Shown one piece after another: positions 53,799-62,225 of a stretch of 64,000 nucleotides of DNA. The position numbers were made by a program, and so were the translations under genes. Each line of letters starts with the position of its first letter. The first letter of the stretch is position 1. The notes below the pieces were generated by a model. The model made no database searches. It was not told the origin of the DNA and saw nothing but the letters and a program-made list of their open reading frames with translations. This DNA comes from CAWHQZ01 sp963831645. Its GTDB lineage: Bacteria > Pseudomonadota > Alphaproteobacteria > Rhizobiales > Aestuariivirgaceae. Location of the stretch: contig CAWHQZ010000014.1 of NCBI GenBank assembly GCA_963831645.1, forward strand, positions 1 to 64,000, in the 5' to 3' direction.

Positions 53799-54731
53799 TC
53801 AATCGGGCCGACAGCACTTCTTGAATTTTCTGCCGCTGCCGCACGGGCAGCGATCGTTGCGGCCGACATGGCGCCAGGGGTTGATGGCGGGCTCATTTTC
53901 GCTCGGCCAGAAAACGTCCACAAAGTCTCGGTCATAGACAGGGTCGTCCCGATAGGTCCACGCAAGCTCCTCGACCACGTCGTCGATGTATCCGAGGCCG
54001 GCTCGCTTCAGACGGTCGGCATCGTCCGGGGCGCTCTCCGCTTCGGCCAGATCCCCTTCGAAGTGGCTGAAGCGGAGAACGTCCTCGGGTATCCGGTCCT
54101 CCCAGGCGCGCGCGACCAGGGGAGCGAGATCGCGCAGACCGAGCCGGGCGATCGCTTCCAGCCAGGCGATCCAGACATATTCGCCGTCTTCCGCCGGCCG
54201 CTCGTGGTAGAAGTCTTCGAGAAAGCGCCGCATCCGTTCGCGCTCGATGCGGCCCTCCCAGGCCAGAAAGGTCGCTGCACCGAGAAGACTGGCGCGCGCG
54301 TATTCATCAATCGAGCGATCGACGATTGCGGCCAAGAGAGCGTCGGTATCGCCGTCGAACATTCCAGCGGCGATGCGCGACAAGGATTGCGCGACGGCAT
54401 CGCCCAGAACGTCTTCGACATCCGCGGCCGGGCCGCGAAGGAGGCGCAGCAACAGCGCGCAGCTCTTCGTATCCCGCGCTCCGCCGAGGACATAGAGCCC
54501 CCGGAAGACGAGTGTCTTTTCATCGTCGGTCAGAACCTCGCCGTCGGCGGCCCGCGCCAGGAAAGCGCGAAGCGTGGGACCGGACTCTTCAATCCGGATC
54601 GTGCACATCCGGAGTGCGAGGGCCGGTGGATTCCGCGCGGTGGCGAGAGCCTGAAGATGATTCTCGATCGGGCCCGTGTCCGGCGTTTCGCCGCCCTGGC
54701 TCAATGTCGCTTCAAGCTGGTTTTTTCTCAT
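53799..54731 (-). CDS. DUF1186 protein with C-terminal SEC-C zinc motif
   Basis: A 310-residue protein starting MRKNQLEATLSQGG, rich in helices and containing an RLKRAGLGYIDDVVEELAWTY segment. It ends in the SEC-C motif NDRCPCGSGRKFKKCC, which binds zinc and mediates contacts with ribosome or SecB in SecA. Function of the DUF1186 part is unknown. The ATG overlaps the dsbB stop by four bases; the long frame to 55157 is a read through dsbB. Confidence 0.75.
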   Translation of the reverse strand: MRKNQLEATLSQGGETPDTGPIENHLQALATARNPPALALRMCTIRIEESGPTLRAFLARAADGEVLTDDEKTLVFRGLYVLGGARDTKSCALLLRLLRGPAADVEDVLGDAVAQSLSRIAAGMFDGDTDALLAAIVDRSIDEYARASLLGAATFLAWEGRIERERMRRFLEDFYHERPAEDGEYVWIAWLEAIARLGLRDLAPLVARAWEDRIPEDVLRFSHFEGDLAEAESAPDDADRLKRAGLGYIDDVVEELAWTYRDDPVYDRDFVDVFWPSENEPAINPWRHVGRNDRCPCGSGRKFKKCCRPD

Positions 54732-55231
54732 GCCGGGCTTCGTCCAGGCAATCGGGCCGACCGCGCGCCCCTGATCGCGATTGCCGCGATGAGGATCGAG
54801 ATCACGACATTCCAACCCGCGAAGGACAGTCCGAGGAAACGCCACTGCGCCTCGTCGCAGGCGATGGCGACCGCGGTGGAGAGATCGGGCAGTCCGCCTG
54901 TCAGCCCGGCGCCGCCGGCGCACGAGGCGGGTCCCGCCCACCACTTCCATTCGATGCCGGCGTGGTAGAGCCCCAGCCCGCTGTTGATGATCATCGCCAG
55001 TGCCGAGAGCGCGAGGCCCGATGGGATGAACGGGCGCGCCGCACCCTTCCTTCCCAGCCACAGAAAGAAGGTGATGGGCACGACCGCATAGTAGGCCCAG
55101 CGCTGCTGCAGGCAGAGCGGGCAGGGTACATAGCCGCCGGCAACCTCGAATACCCACGCGGCGAGGAGGGTCGCGGCTGACAGAACCAGCGCGGCCAGAA
55201 CCGCTCGATCGGGCGATAGGCGCTTCAGCAC
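54728..55231 (-). CDS. dsbB: Disulfide bond formation protein DsbB
   Basis: A 167-residue quinone reductase of the inner membrane that reoxidises DsbA. Four hydrophobic segments; the first Cys pair is in YVPCPLCLQQR (about residues 35-45), and the second pair is CAGG and IACDE in the long periplasmic loop. Overlaps the DUF1186 gene and the yqaA-like gene, so the three form one transcript. Confidence 0.88.
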   Translation of the reverse strand: MLKRLSPDRAVLAALVLSAATLLAAWVFEVAGGYVPCPLCLQQRWAYYAVVPITFFLWLGRKGAARPFIPSGLALSALAMIINSGLGLYHAGIEWKWWAGPASCAGGAGLTGGLPDLSTAVAIACDEAQWRFLGLSFAGWNVVISILIAAIAIRGARSARLPGRSPA

Positions 55232-55836
55232 GACAGCAAACTGCCGGTACGCGTCAGGGCTTGCAACCCGAAATAGAGCGCGATCAGCACCGCGGCCGCT
55301 GCACCGGCGATCAGGCCCAGGCGGCGTTCGATGAACGCTCTGATGGGTTCACCCCAACGGCGCAGCGCCCAGGCAAGGGCGAAGAAGCGGGCGCCGCGTG
55401 CGATCAGGCAGGAGAGGATGAAGAAGGTGAGGCCGACGCCGACGACGCCGGAAAGAATGGTCACTACCTTGATCGGCGGAATGTGCGAAAGACCCGACGT
55501 GACGAGGAGCAGCATGGTCGTTTCGCGGCCTGCGCAGCGGCGCAGTTCCTCGAAGTTGTCGAGCTTTCCGAGCATGGCGAGGAGGGGCTCGGCCACCACC
55601 TCATAGGCTAGCGCGCCCAGGAAATAGCCGGCGACCCCGCCCAGGGTCGAGGCGATGGTGGCGGTCAGCGCGTAGCGGTAGGCGCGCTCGGGCCTGGCGA
55701 GCGCCATCGGCAGATAGAGCACGTCGGCCGGCACCAGGAACACCGAGCTTTCGATGAAGGCGATTGCTGCGAGCCAGGGCTCGGCCTGCTTGCGGGCCGC
55801 CAGCGACAGTGTCCAGTCATAGAGACGGCGCAGCAC
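55225..55836 (-). CDS. YqaA/DedA-like membrane protein
   Basis: A 203-residue integral membrane protein of the SNARE-associated (DedA/VTT) superfamily, YqaA subgroup. Hydrophobic segments include AAIAFIESSVFLVPADVLYLPMAL and SCLIARGARFFALAWAL, with the family GGVAGYFLGAL and SGLSHIPPIKVVTI. DedA relatives are linked to lipid flipping and envelope homeostasis. Overlaps dsbB by seven bases. Confidence 0.85.
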   Translation of the reverse strand: MLRRLYDWTLSLAARKQAEPWLAAIAFIESSVFLVPADVLYLPMALARPERAYRYALTATIASTLGGVAGYFLGALAYEVVAEPLLAMLGKLDNFEELRRCAGRETTMLLLVTSGLSHIPPIKVVTILSGVVGVGLTFFILSCLIARGARFFALAWALRRWGEPIRAFIERRLGLIAGAAAAVLIALYFGLQALTRTGSLLSC

Positions 55837-55839
55837 GAT

Positions 55840-57384
55840 TCAGTTTCCTCCAGGTCCGCAACCAGCCAGTGCCCGGACGGCTGCAATGGTGTCCGCATCG
55901 GCGGCGCTCTTGTCCGTCCGGTAGGCCTTCAGCCGCGCGAAGCGCAGCGCCACGCCGCCCGGATACTGCGGGCTCGCCTGCACGTCGTTGAAATCGACCT
56001 CCACCACGAGCTCGGGGCGGACGTATACTGTGTAGGCGTCGCTACGGGATTCGAGCCCCAGCAGCTTCTCCGTCTGCCAGGCGAGCATGGTGTCGGTCAT
56101 GCCCTTGAAAGTCTTGCCCAACATCACAAAACCGTCGCTCTCCGGATCGCGGGCGCCGAGATGCAGGTTCGACAGATATCCCTTGCGGCGTCCGTGGCCC
56201 CATTCGGCCGCCAGCACCACCAGGTCGAGGGTGTGAGCACGCTTGATCTTCAGCCACGCGCCGCCGCGCCGTCCGGCCTCGTAGGAGGCTTCAGGGTCTT
56301 TCGCCATCACGCCTTCATGGCCGTGGGCGAGAGCGTCCTTCAGGAAGCGGTTCGCTTCAGCGGCATCAGCCGTGACGAGGCGCGGCAGGAGAAACTCGCC
56401 GGGCGCCGTCTCTTCCAGCACCGTGTAGCGATCGCGGGCGGGCTCGCCGATCAGCGCTGCGCCGTCGTGATAGAGGATGTCGAAAAACGACACGCTCACC
56501 GGCAGGCTCGTGCGCATCTCTGCGACGTTCAGCTTGCGTCCGAAACGCTGCATGGTGATCTGGAACGGATGCGGTTTGCCGTCCGCCTTCAGGGCGATCG
56601 CTTCGCCGTCGAGGATGAGCTCGCGGGCCGGCAGGCGGGCCACCTGCTCGACGATTTCCGGCACGCTCTCGCTCACCTCCCTGAGGTTGCGCGTATAGAC
56701 GCGCACCTCGCAGTGGCGCTTGTGGACCTGCACGCGGGCGCCATCGAGCTTCCACTCGAAAACGGCGCTACCGAGCTGCCTGAGGGCATCGGCGACGTCG
56801 GCGGCGGGCTTTGCCAGCATGGGCAGCACCGGCGCAAAGAGCGTGATGGCGAACCGCTCGAGGCCGGCCGCACCTTCGGTGAGCGCAGCCCTGGCGACGG
56901 CGCGCACGCTGCCGGCGAGCATCGCAGCCCTGCGAATGTCGGCCGCCGGCAACTCCGCTGCCCTGGCGATGGCATCCAGCATGATGCCTTCGAGCGCTCC
57001 CTGGCGCAGCTCGCCGACGATGAGCCTGAGCAGGAAGTCCTGTTCCTCGCCCGTGGCCCGCGAGAACATCCGCGACAGGACGGCCGCCCGTTCGGCCGTC
57101 GAGCGCGCGCCCTTGGTGGCGGCCAGGGTTGCGAACTCGCGGTCGACCTCGCCGACCGTGAGCACCGGCCTCGCCGCCGGCGCGGCGGAGGCGGCGCTGA
57201 GCAGGAGCCGGGACCCGATGCCGATCCTGCCCTGGGTGAGTTCACCCGAGAGGTAGCTGACGCCTGTTTCGATCTCGTCTTCGCCGAGAGACCGGAGCGT
57301 GCCGGCGAGGGCGGAGATTTTTTCGAGACGACTGCGCGTTTCGGCGACCCGGCGCGAGGTGGTGACGAGCTCGGAGAACAGCAT
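55840..57384 (-). CDS. ATP-dependent DNA ligase
   Basis: A 514-residue archaeal/LigB-type ATP-dependent ligase. The N-terminal domain is followed by the nucleotidyltransferase motif EWKLDGARVQVHK with the adenylated Lys (about residue 211), ILDGEAIAL (motif III), EGVMAKDP (motif IV) and WLKIKR (motif V), then the OB domain. It lacks nuclease or primase domains of LigD, so it is a repair ligase. It is 3 bases from the yqaA gene on the same strand. A Ku fragment lies in the window but far away. Confidence 0.88.
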   Translation of the reverse strand: MLFSELVTTSRRVAETRSRLEKISALAGTLRSLGEDEIETGVSYLSGELTQGRIGIGSRLLLSAASAAPAARPVLTVGEVDREFATLAATKGARSTAERAAVLSRMFSRATGEEQDFLLRLIVGELRQGALEGIMLDAIARAAELPAADIRRAAMLAGSVRAVARAALTEGAAGLERFAITLFAPVLPMLAKPAADVADALRQLGSAVFEWKLDGARVQVHKRHCEVRVYTRNLREVSESVPEIVEQVARLPARELILDGEAIALKADGKPHPFQITMQRFGRKLNVAEMRTSLPVSVSFFDILYHDGAALIGEPARDRYTVLEETAPGEFLLPRLVTADAAEANRFLKDALAHGHEGVMAKDPEASYEAGRRGGAWLKIKRAHTLDLVVLAAEWGHGRRKGYLSNLHLGARDPESDGFVMLGKTFKGMTDTMLAWQTEKLLGLESRSDAYTVYVRPELVVEVDFNDVQASPQYPGGVALRFARLKAYRTDKSAADADTIAAVRALAGCGPGGN

Positions 57385-57390
57385 CCGTGG

Positions 57391-57814
57391 TCAGTCTTCG
57401 CCGGTGGCGACGCGGCGCAGCTGCTTGAGTTCTGGCGCGCCGCACCTTGGCGTCCCGGCGCTTTCTCCTCGATGCCGCGGTGGGCCTGGTCGCGCGGCGT
57501 GGCTTCGGCGGCACGGCGGCGCGGCGGATGAGGTCGAGCAGGCGTGTCATGGCGGCGGCGCGATTGCGCTCCTGCGTGCGGTGGCTCGACGCGGTGATGA
57601 CGATCACGCCGTCCGAGGTCATGCGCCGCCCGGCGAGGCGGCGCAGGCGCTCGAAGAGCGCGCCCCCGAGGGCTGGATCGCTCGCCGCATCGAACCTGAG
57701 TTCGACCGCGGTCGCCACCTTGTTGACGTTCTGGCCACCGGGCCCCGGGGCGCGGATGAAGCGCTCGCGCACATTGCGCTCGTCGATCGAGATCGATTCG
57801 GTGACGCGGATCAT
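57391..57814 (-). CDS. arfB: Ribosome-rescue peptidyl-tRNA hydrolase ArfB, C-terminal frameshift
   Basis: A class I release-factor-like protein that rescues stalled ribosomes. The GGQ catalytic motif is APGPGGQNVNKVATAVELRF (about residues 22-41). The C-terminal basic tail inserts into the empty mRNA channel. Here the frame changes about 15 codons before the end: RRKRRDAKV then, after removing one base near 57433-57443, GAPELKQLRRVATGED with a stop at 57391. Repaired length is 140 residues, normal for ArfB. Unrepaired, the frame runs on into the ligase gene to 57242. Confidence 0.82.
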
Positions 57815-57882
57815 GGCCAGCGGACTTTACGCGGCGGCCGGAAGGCAGCAAATAGGATCAGTGGAGCGAATCGGAGAACGAT

Positions 57883-58347
57883 ATGGACGCATGGAAGCTC
57901 CCCTGGGACGGCGGATGCCGATGCGGGGCAACCCGGATCAGGGTGACCGCTCCGCCGCTCCTCGCTTCGGCTTGCCACTGCACCGGCTGCCAGCGCATGA
58001 CGGCGAGCGCCTTCTCGCTGTCGCTGGCGGTGCCCGCCCAGGGCTTCGCGGTCACCGCCGGCGAGCCGGTGATCGGCGGATTGCACGGGGCCACCCGCCA
58101 CTATTTCTGCCCGCGCTGCAAGAGCTGGATGTTCACGAGGCCCGAGGGGCTGGACGACTTCGTAAACTTGCGCGCATCGATGCTTGACGAGCATGCCTGG
58201 TTCCGGCCGTTCGTGGAGTTCTGGACGCAGGAGAAGCTGCCATGGGCCGCCACCCCGGCGGTGCTCAGCTTTGCGACCGAGCCCGAGTTCGAAGCGTTCC
58301 CCAGGCTCGTTGCAGACTACGCGGTGAGGGGCGCCAGGCCCGGCTGA
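57883..58347 (+). CDS. GFA-family (glutathione-dependent formaldehyde-activating-like) protein
   Basis: A 154-residue zinc protein of the GFA/CENP-V fold. Zinc Cys motifs are GGCRCGATRI, SACHCTGCQRM and YFCPRCKSW. Most family members have no proven function; true Gfa condenses formaldehyde with glutathione. It precedes the tRNA-Leu gene by about 80 bases. A second GFA domain occurs in the fusion at 58.7-59.7 kb. Confidence 0.85.
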   Translation: MDAWKLPWDGGCRCGATRIRVTAPPLLASACHCTGCQRMTASAFSLSLAVPAQGFAVTAGEPVIGGLHGATRHYFCPRCKSWMFTRPEGLDDFVNLRASMLDEHAWFRPFVEFWTQEKLPWAATPAVLSFATEPEFEAFPRLVADYAVRGARPG

Positions 58348-58425
58348 CGAAGGCATGTGGCGGGCGGGCAGGAGGCCTGTTTGTTGACGCTTAAGCGGCA
58401 ATCAATATGATCGCCGGCGCTTTGG

Positions 58426-58520
58426 GCCCCTGTGGCGGAACTGGTAGACGCGGCAGACTTGCAAACTCAAAATTTGCTGCTCGCAAGGGCGTGGGGGTTC
58501 AACTCCCTCCAGGGGCACCA
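58426..58520 (+). tRNA. tRNA-Leu (anticodon CAA) with an 8-base insertion
   Basis: Acceptor arms GCCCCTG and CAGGGGC pair perfectly and CCA is encoded. D arm, variable arm (GCTC-GCAA-GGGC) and T arm (GGGGG-TTCAACT-CCCTC) are canonical class II. The anticodon loop CTCAAAA is closed by GCAAA/TTTGC, but between the D arm and this stem there are nine bases instead of one: GCAGACTT followed by GCAAACTC looks like an imperfect 8-base tandem duplication. Total length is 95 with CCA, against about 87 usual. It may be a degenerate or unusually folded tRNA. Confidence 0.75.
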
Positions 58521-58683
58521 GCGACCAAAAGTCACTAACGGCACTGGCAGTGTTTCAATCGCGGACATCGCCATGGTTGGGTCTTGAGTTCCGCGATGTA
58601 CATGAGGAGCCATCTCACGATGCTATTGGATGGTAGCCGTTTACAGAATCAAAATCTCACATCCAACAGGGTTTAAGTAGGGT

Positions 58684-59725
58684 TTAAGGGACAGGCAGAT
58701 TGAAAGCCGCCCAAGCCTCGACGAGGTGGGGACTCTTGGCAACGTACTCGCTTGCGAGCGTGTTGTATGTCAACCCAAGGCATCTGGCTTTCCACACCCA
58801 AATGCCACGTGGGGGCGTTGGGCGCTGGATTGTCCAGGCTCGCAGTGTATATCAATATCCAATTTGCCCAAGCTAGCGTTACGGGCGGCGCCAAAGGTCT
58901 ATATGTCAAACTCGACCCGCAGTTGGCACAGAACCCCCGTTCGGCAAATGGAGAAGATTTATAATACCTCGGCTCACCCTTTGTGAACTGTACAGCGTTA
59001 GCGGGGTATGTTGATCCTGCGGTGACTGGAGCGCCGCTGAACTTTTGACACATCCGGCAGTGGCAAAAAGTGGTATCGAGCGCCGGTTCTGTGACCCTGT
59101 ATCGGATTTCGCCGCACAGACATCCGCCGGTGACGGGGACTTTCTTGCCACCGACCATATCGAGCATGGGGTGCTGCTCACTAGCCGATGAAACGCTCGA
59201 GAAACTCACGCTGTATACGTGGACCAACTTGTTGATGTTCTTGATCTGCCGATTGCCCAAATCGACGAAACTCTGATCAACCTTTCCGTCAACTTGCTCG
59301 AATATCGTGCCGGAGACAAAAACGCCGCCCGGCTCCGCTAATTCCTGGAGGCGAGCCGCGACGTTTACGCCGTCACCATAAATGTCGTCTCCTTCTATGA
59401 TCACGTCGCCCAGATTGATGCCAATACGAAAGACGACCGTGCGCTCGTCAGGCACCTTAGCGTTGCGTATTGCCATGCCTTGCTGAATTGCGCCAGCGCA
59501 TTCCACGGCGTCGATGGCGCTCACGAACTCGACGAGCAGGCCATCGCCTATCAGCTTCACTATTCGTCCGTTGTGTTCGACAATCGTCGGATCGATCAGT
59601 TCGGCGTGATGGGCTCGCAACGCACCAAGTGTTCCAGCCTCGTCTATGCCCATGAGTTGGCTGTAGCCAACGACGTCAGCGCTTAAGATCGCGGCGAGCC
59701 GGCGGCTCGTGTTCTCCCGTGCCAA
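58684..59725 (-). CDS. Adenylate/guanylate cyclase fused to GFA domain
   Basis: A class III cyclase (ILSADVVGYSQLMG, GDGLLVEF, GINLGDVIIEGDDIYGDGVNVAARLQ) of about 200 residues, followed by a GFA zinc domain (GGCLCGEIRYRV, CHCRMCQKFSG, CANCGSSLTYRPL). The start is TTG 59725 after GGGAGG. Near the end one extra base in the run at 58728-58731 shifts the frame; repaired, it ends HLVEAWAAFNLPVP at 58684, otherwise at 58673. The cyclase would make cAMP or cGMP; how the GFA domain controls it is unknown. Downstream of tRNA-Leu. Confidence 0.75.
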
Positions 59726-60118
59726 AGGAACCTCCCTGGTTAGTGCTGAGTGTGTATTGCAGTTTAGGAAGAGGCGGAGAGGCAGTCTACGATCCGCATG
59801 ATTGACGGTTGCTACCAATTTTTCGTCCCATGTTTGGCATTCAGGGCGATCATTCTAGGAATCCAATGGGTCGGTCGCGGCTGTCCAATGATATCCGCGG
59901 CATGTCCGCTCTATCTTCAACTTGCCGGCACAGCTGAGTGCAAGTGATCCGATCTACATGATCAGGCGCCGCAGGGCTCTGGACTTTGCCCCCATGAAGG
60001 CGCAGCATTCAAGCTTCGAGACGCCATTCAAACGTCCGACCATTTCGCAAATTTTCGGAAACTTAGAACTGCGCCTTATCCTTTGGGGGCTGGCTTTTTC
60101 GTTTGGAGGAGGTCTGCA
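59726..60118. other. Intergenic stretch, no gene seen
   Basis: About 390 bases between the cyclase start and the haemoglobin start. Short frames occur but none resembles a protein family; composition is less GC-rich than neighbouring genes. Promoters for both flanking genes are expected here. I found no FNR-like palindrome. Confidence 0.4.
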
Positions 60119-60511
60119 ATGAGTTCCGTGACCGCGAAGACCAAGCTCTATGATCGTCTCGGCGGGGTTTATTCGATTGCTGCCGTAGTGGACGATTTCA
60201 TCGACCGTGTCATGCACAACCCGGTCTTGAATGCGAATGTCGCCGTCGACGAAGCGCATCACCGCGTGAGTGCCGCAGGCTTCAAATACTATGTGACGGA
60301 AATGGTTTGTTGGGCGACCGGCGGCCCACAGAAGTATTCCGGTCGTTCCATGCTCGAATCCCATAAACATCTCAAGATCACCGAAAGCGAGTGGGCCGCC
60401 TTCTGTAAGGACTTCGACGACACCATGGCGAAGTTCAATGTGCCCGAGGCGGATTGCAGGGAGCTGTTTGCCATTGTGGAAAGCACGAAGGGGGATATCG
60501 TGACGGCCTGA
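60119..60511 (+). CDS. Group 1 truncated haemoglobin
   Basis: A 130-residue 2-on-2 globin that binds O2 or NO. The helix B/C segment YDRLGGVYSIAAVVDDFIDRV, the proximal His segment MLESHKHLKITESEW and KYSGRSM are family features. GGAGGAGG just before ATG 60119 decides the start over 60083. About 20 bases before the MOSC gene, so probably co-transcribed. Confidence 0.85.
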   Translation: MSSVTAKTKLYDRLGGVYSIAAVVDDFIDRVMHNPVLNANVAVDEAHHRVSAAGFKYYVTEMVCWATGGPQKYSGRSMLESHKHLKITESEWAAFCKDFDDTMAKFNVPEADCRELFAIVESTKGDIVTA

Positions 60512-60531
60512 CAGTCTGTGAGGAGGAAAGC

Positions 60532-61314
60532 ATGGAGCAGGCGGGTGTGCTGGAGGCAATCTACCGCTACCCGGTGAAAAGCATGGCGGGCGAAGAGGTT
60601 TCCGAGTCGTTCGTCGGATACGGCGGGCTCATGGGAGACCGAGCATTCGCCTTTGTTCGCCGGAAAGGCATCAAGGGTTTCCCCTGGCATACCGGACGCG
60701 AGCAGGAGGATATGGTCCTTTTCCGGCCGCGCTTCCGCGACAGCGCCGCCATGACCCTGCCGGCCGATATCCAGTCCTCCTTCGCGATGGCGCCCGGCGC
60801 CAACGCCGTGTTCCCGCCCGAACCGGCATTCGAAGTCGAAGTAACGACACCTCAAGGAGACGTTTACCCCATCCGGTCGGCTGAGCTCATGGCCGACCTC
60901 GAACAGCGCAACGGCGAGCCGGTGACCCTGCGCTTCAGCCAGCGCGGCCTATACGACTGCCGTCCTGTTTCGATCTTCGGCAACGCAACTGCCAAGGGCC
61001 TTGGACAAGAGCTCGGAATGCCGATGGATCGCCGGCGCTTTCGTGCGAATTTCTACGTCGACTGGCGCGAGCCCGAGCCCTACCGGGAAAATGCTCTGGT
61101 GGGACGCACGCTTCAAATCGGTGACCGCCTGCATATTTCGGTACTGGAGCTTGATCCGCGCTGCAAGATGATCACCATCGATCCCGCGACTGCGATGACC
61201 GACAAGAAAATCCTCCACCATGTCATCGCGGAACATGGCGGCACCGCTGGGGTATACGCAGCCGTGCTGATGGAAGGCGTTGTGCGCAAAGGAGACGCAG
61301 TCAACGTGGTGTAG
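60532..61314 (+). CDS. MOSC-domain protein
   Basis: A 260-residue MOSC protein with the N-terminal beta-barrel (IYRYPVKSMAGEEV) and MOSC core (MDRRRFRANFYVDW, DPRCKMITIDPATA, with the conserved Cys). MOSC domains bind molybdenum cofactor or mobilise sulfur; relatives include YiiM, YcbX and mARC. It follows the haemoglobin by 20 bases. The frame start at 60454 lies in that gene. Confidence 0.85.
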   Translation: MEQAGVLEAIYRYPVKSMAGEEVSESFVGYGGLMGDRAFAFVRRKGIKGFPWHTGREQEDMVLFRPRFRDSAAMTLPADIQSSFAMAPGANAVFPPEPAFEVEVTTPQGDVYPIRSAELMADLEQRNGEPVTLRFSQRGLYDCRPVSIFGNATAKGLGQELGMPMDRRRFRANFYVDWREPEPYRENALVGRTLQIGDRLHISVLELDPRCKMITIDPATAMTDKKILHHVIAEHGGTAGVYAAVLMEGVVRKGDAVNVV

Positions 61315-61469
61315 CGATGGTCTAGCGAGGACTTCCACCTGACGGGCTAGACACCTCCTCGGCGAGGTCCGCTGTGGGGGTCAGACTCGGCTGTGCATCC
61401 ATGGGCCAGAGTTCCGAAATGAAGTAAAGTCGGCTGTTCACTGGAGCGGCGGCAGAGTCTGCTTTCCCC

Positions 61470-61619
61470 GTGGAGCCGGAAACGGCGTCTCCCGAAGAAC
61501 GTGTCCGCGGGCGCGCCCAGAAGGCTGGAGCGTTCGGCTTCTTCAGCAGACCCTTCGACGAGGAGCTCTTTATCGGCTGTCTCAACCGGGCCTTGAGATC
61601 TGCGACTGCTGACTGCTAG
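61470..61619 (+). pseudogene. Response-regulator receiver domain, C-terminal fragment
   Basis: Fifty codons in one frame read ETASPEERVRGRAQKAGAFGFFSRPFDEELF, the final half of a FixJ-like receiver domain (the GA-x-GF-x-KPF element with the Lys changed to Arg). No phospho-acceptor half precedes it and no output domain follows, so it is a remnant. Confidence 0.6.
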
Positions 61620-61943
61620 CCCAGAGCCCAGGGTGACGCACGTATACCCGGCGTATCCTTAGGTATAGCTTTTACTCCCGCTCGCGGTGTGCATAGTTAA
61701 CTTTCAGTACAGGCTGTCGTTAAGGGCGGTCCGACTGCCCCCGCTAATCTGACCGCTGACTGCCGTACGCGTCGGCTTTCCCCTCCCGACGCACAGCGTT
61801 AAACGCACCGAGCGCTCGGCTCCCCGACTGGGCGCTCGTTTATTTTGTGGGGTTGCTGAACCGCAGCGATAAGATGGTAGTTTGAACAACTGAAAGGGAG
61901 GTTCCCATGCGAGGTCCGGTAAGCCTGACCCATCGCCAAACCG
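61620..61943. other. Non-coding stretch among gene remnants
   Basis: About 320 bases with no frame that I recognise on either strand. It separates the receiver remnant from the cupin-like remnant. A GGGAGG before ATG 61906 is followed by a frame without family resemblance. Confidence 0.4.
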
Positions 61944-62039
61944 ATGCAGGCCAGCAATGTGAGCGCGACGGAGCCGATGGAGCTGCTGGTCATTCAGGTC
62001 AACAACGAGGGCGAACCTCTGATGTACAAGGTGGAGTAA
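61944..62039 (+). pseudogene. Cupin-like protein, C-terminal fragment
   Basis: 31 codons read SATEPMELLVIQVNNEGEP and LMYKVE, resembling the C-terminal strand of small cupin proteins (the lEvvEvqV...GkPlMy pattern). The upstream part of the gene is absent. The assignment is by pattern only. Confidence 0.35.
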
Positions 62040-62067
62040 TTACTTTTCGGGCCGAGGCAAAGAGAGC

Positions 62068-62196
62068 TTAAAAAGCTATCACCGGGTGGCGTGCTTCTTT
62101 GACGGCCGCCGGCGCTTCCTTCAGACTCCTCTTGAGAGCATCCATGATGTTCACGAGCTTGGCGGCCCAGGCTCCGCCTCGGGCGGGATCTCGATC
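62068..62196 (-). pseudogene. Ku protein, C-terminal fragment
   Basis: Read leftward, the frame contains KLVNIMDALKRSLKEAPAAVKE and stops at 62068, matching the linker and start of the C-terminal tail of bacterial Ku (VNLMDALKRSL). Just upstream EIPPEAEPG lies in another frame, so the piece is both truncated and frameshifted. Ku would work with LigD in end joining; neither intact gene is present in this window. Confidence 0.55.
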
Positions 62197-62225
62197 TTCT
62201 AGCTACTGACCGGGAGGAGAGGGCG

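Noticed and set aside
55840..57384. LigD-type end-joining ligase paired with Ku
   Set aside because: The ligase lacks the LigD nuclease and polymerase domains, and the only Ku sequence present is a broken fragment about 5 kb away.
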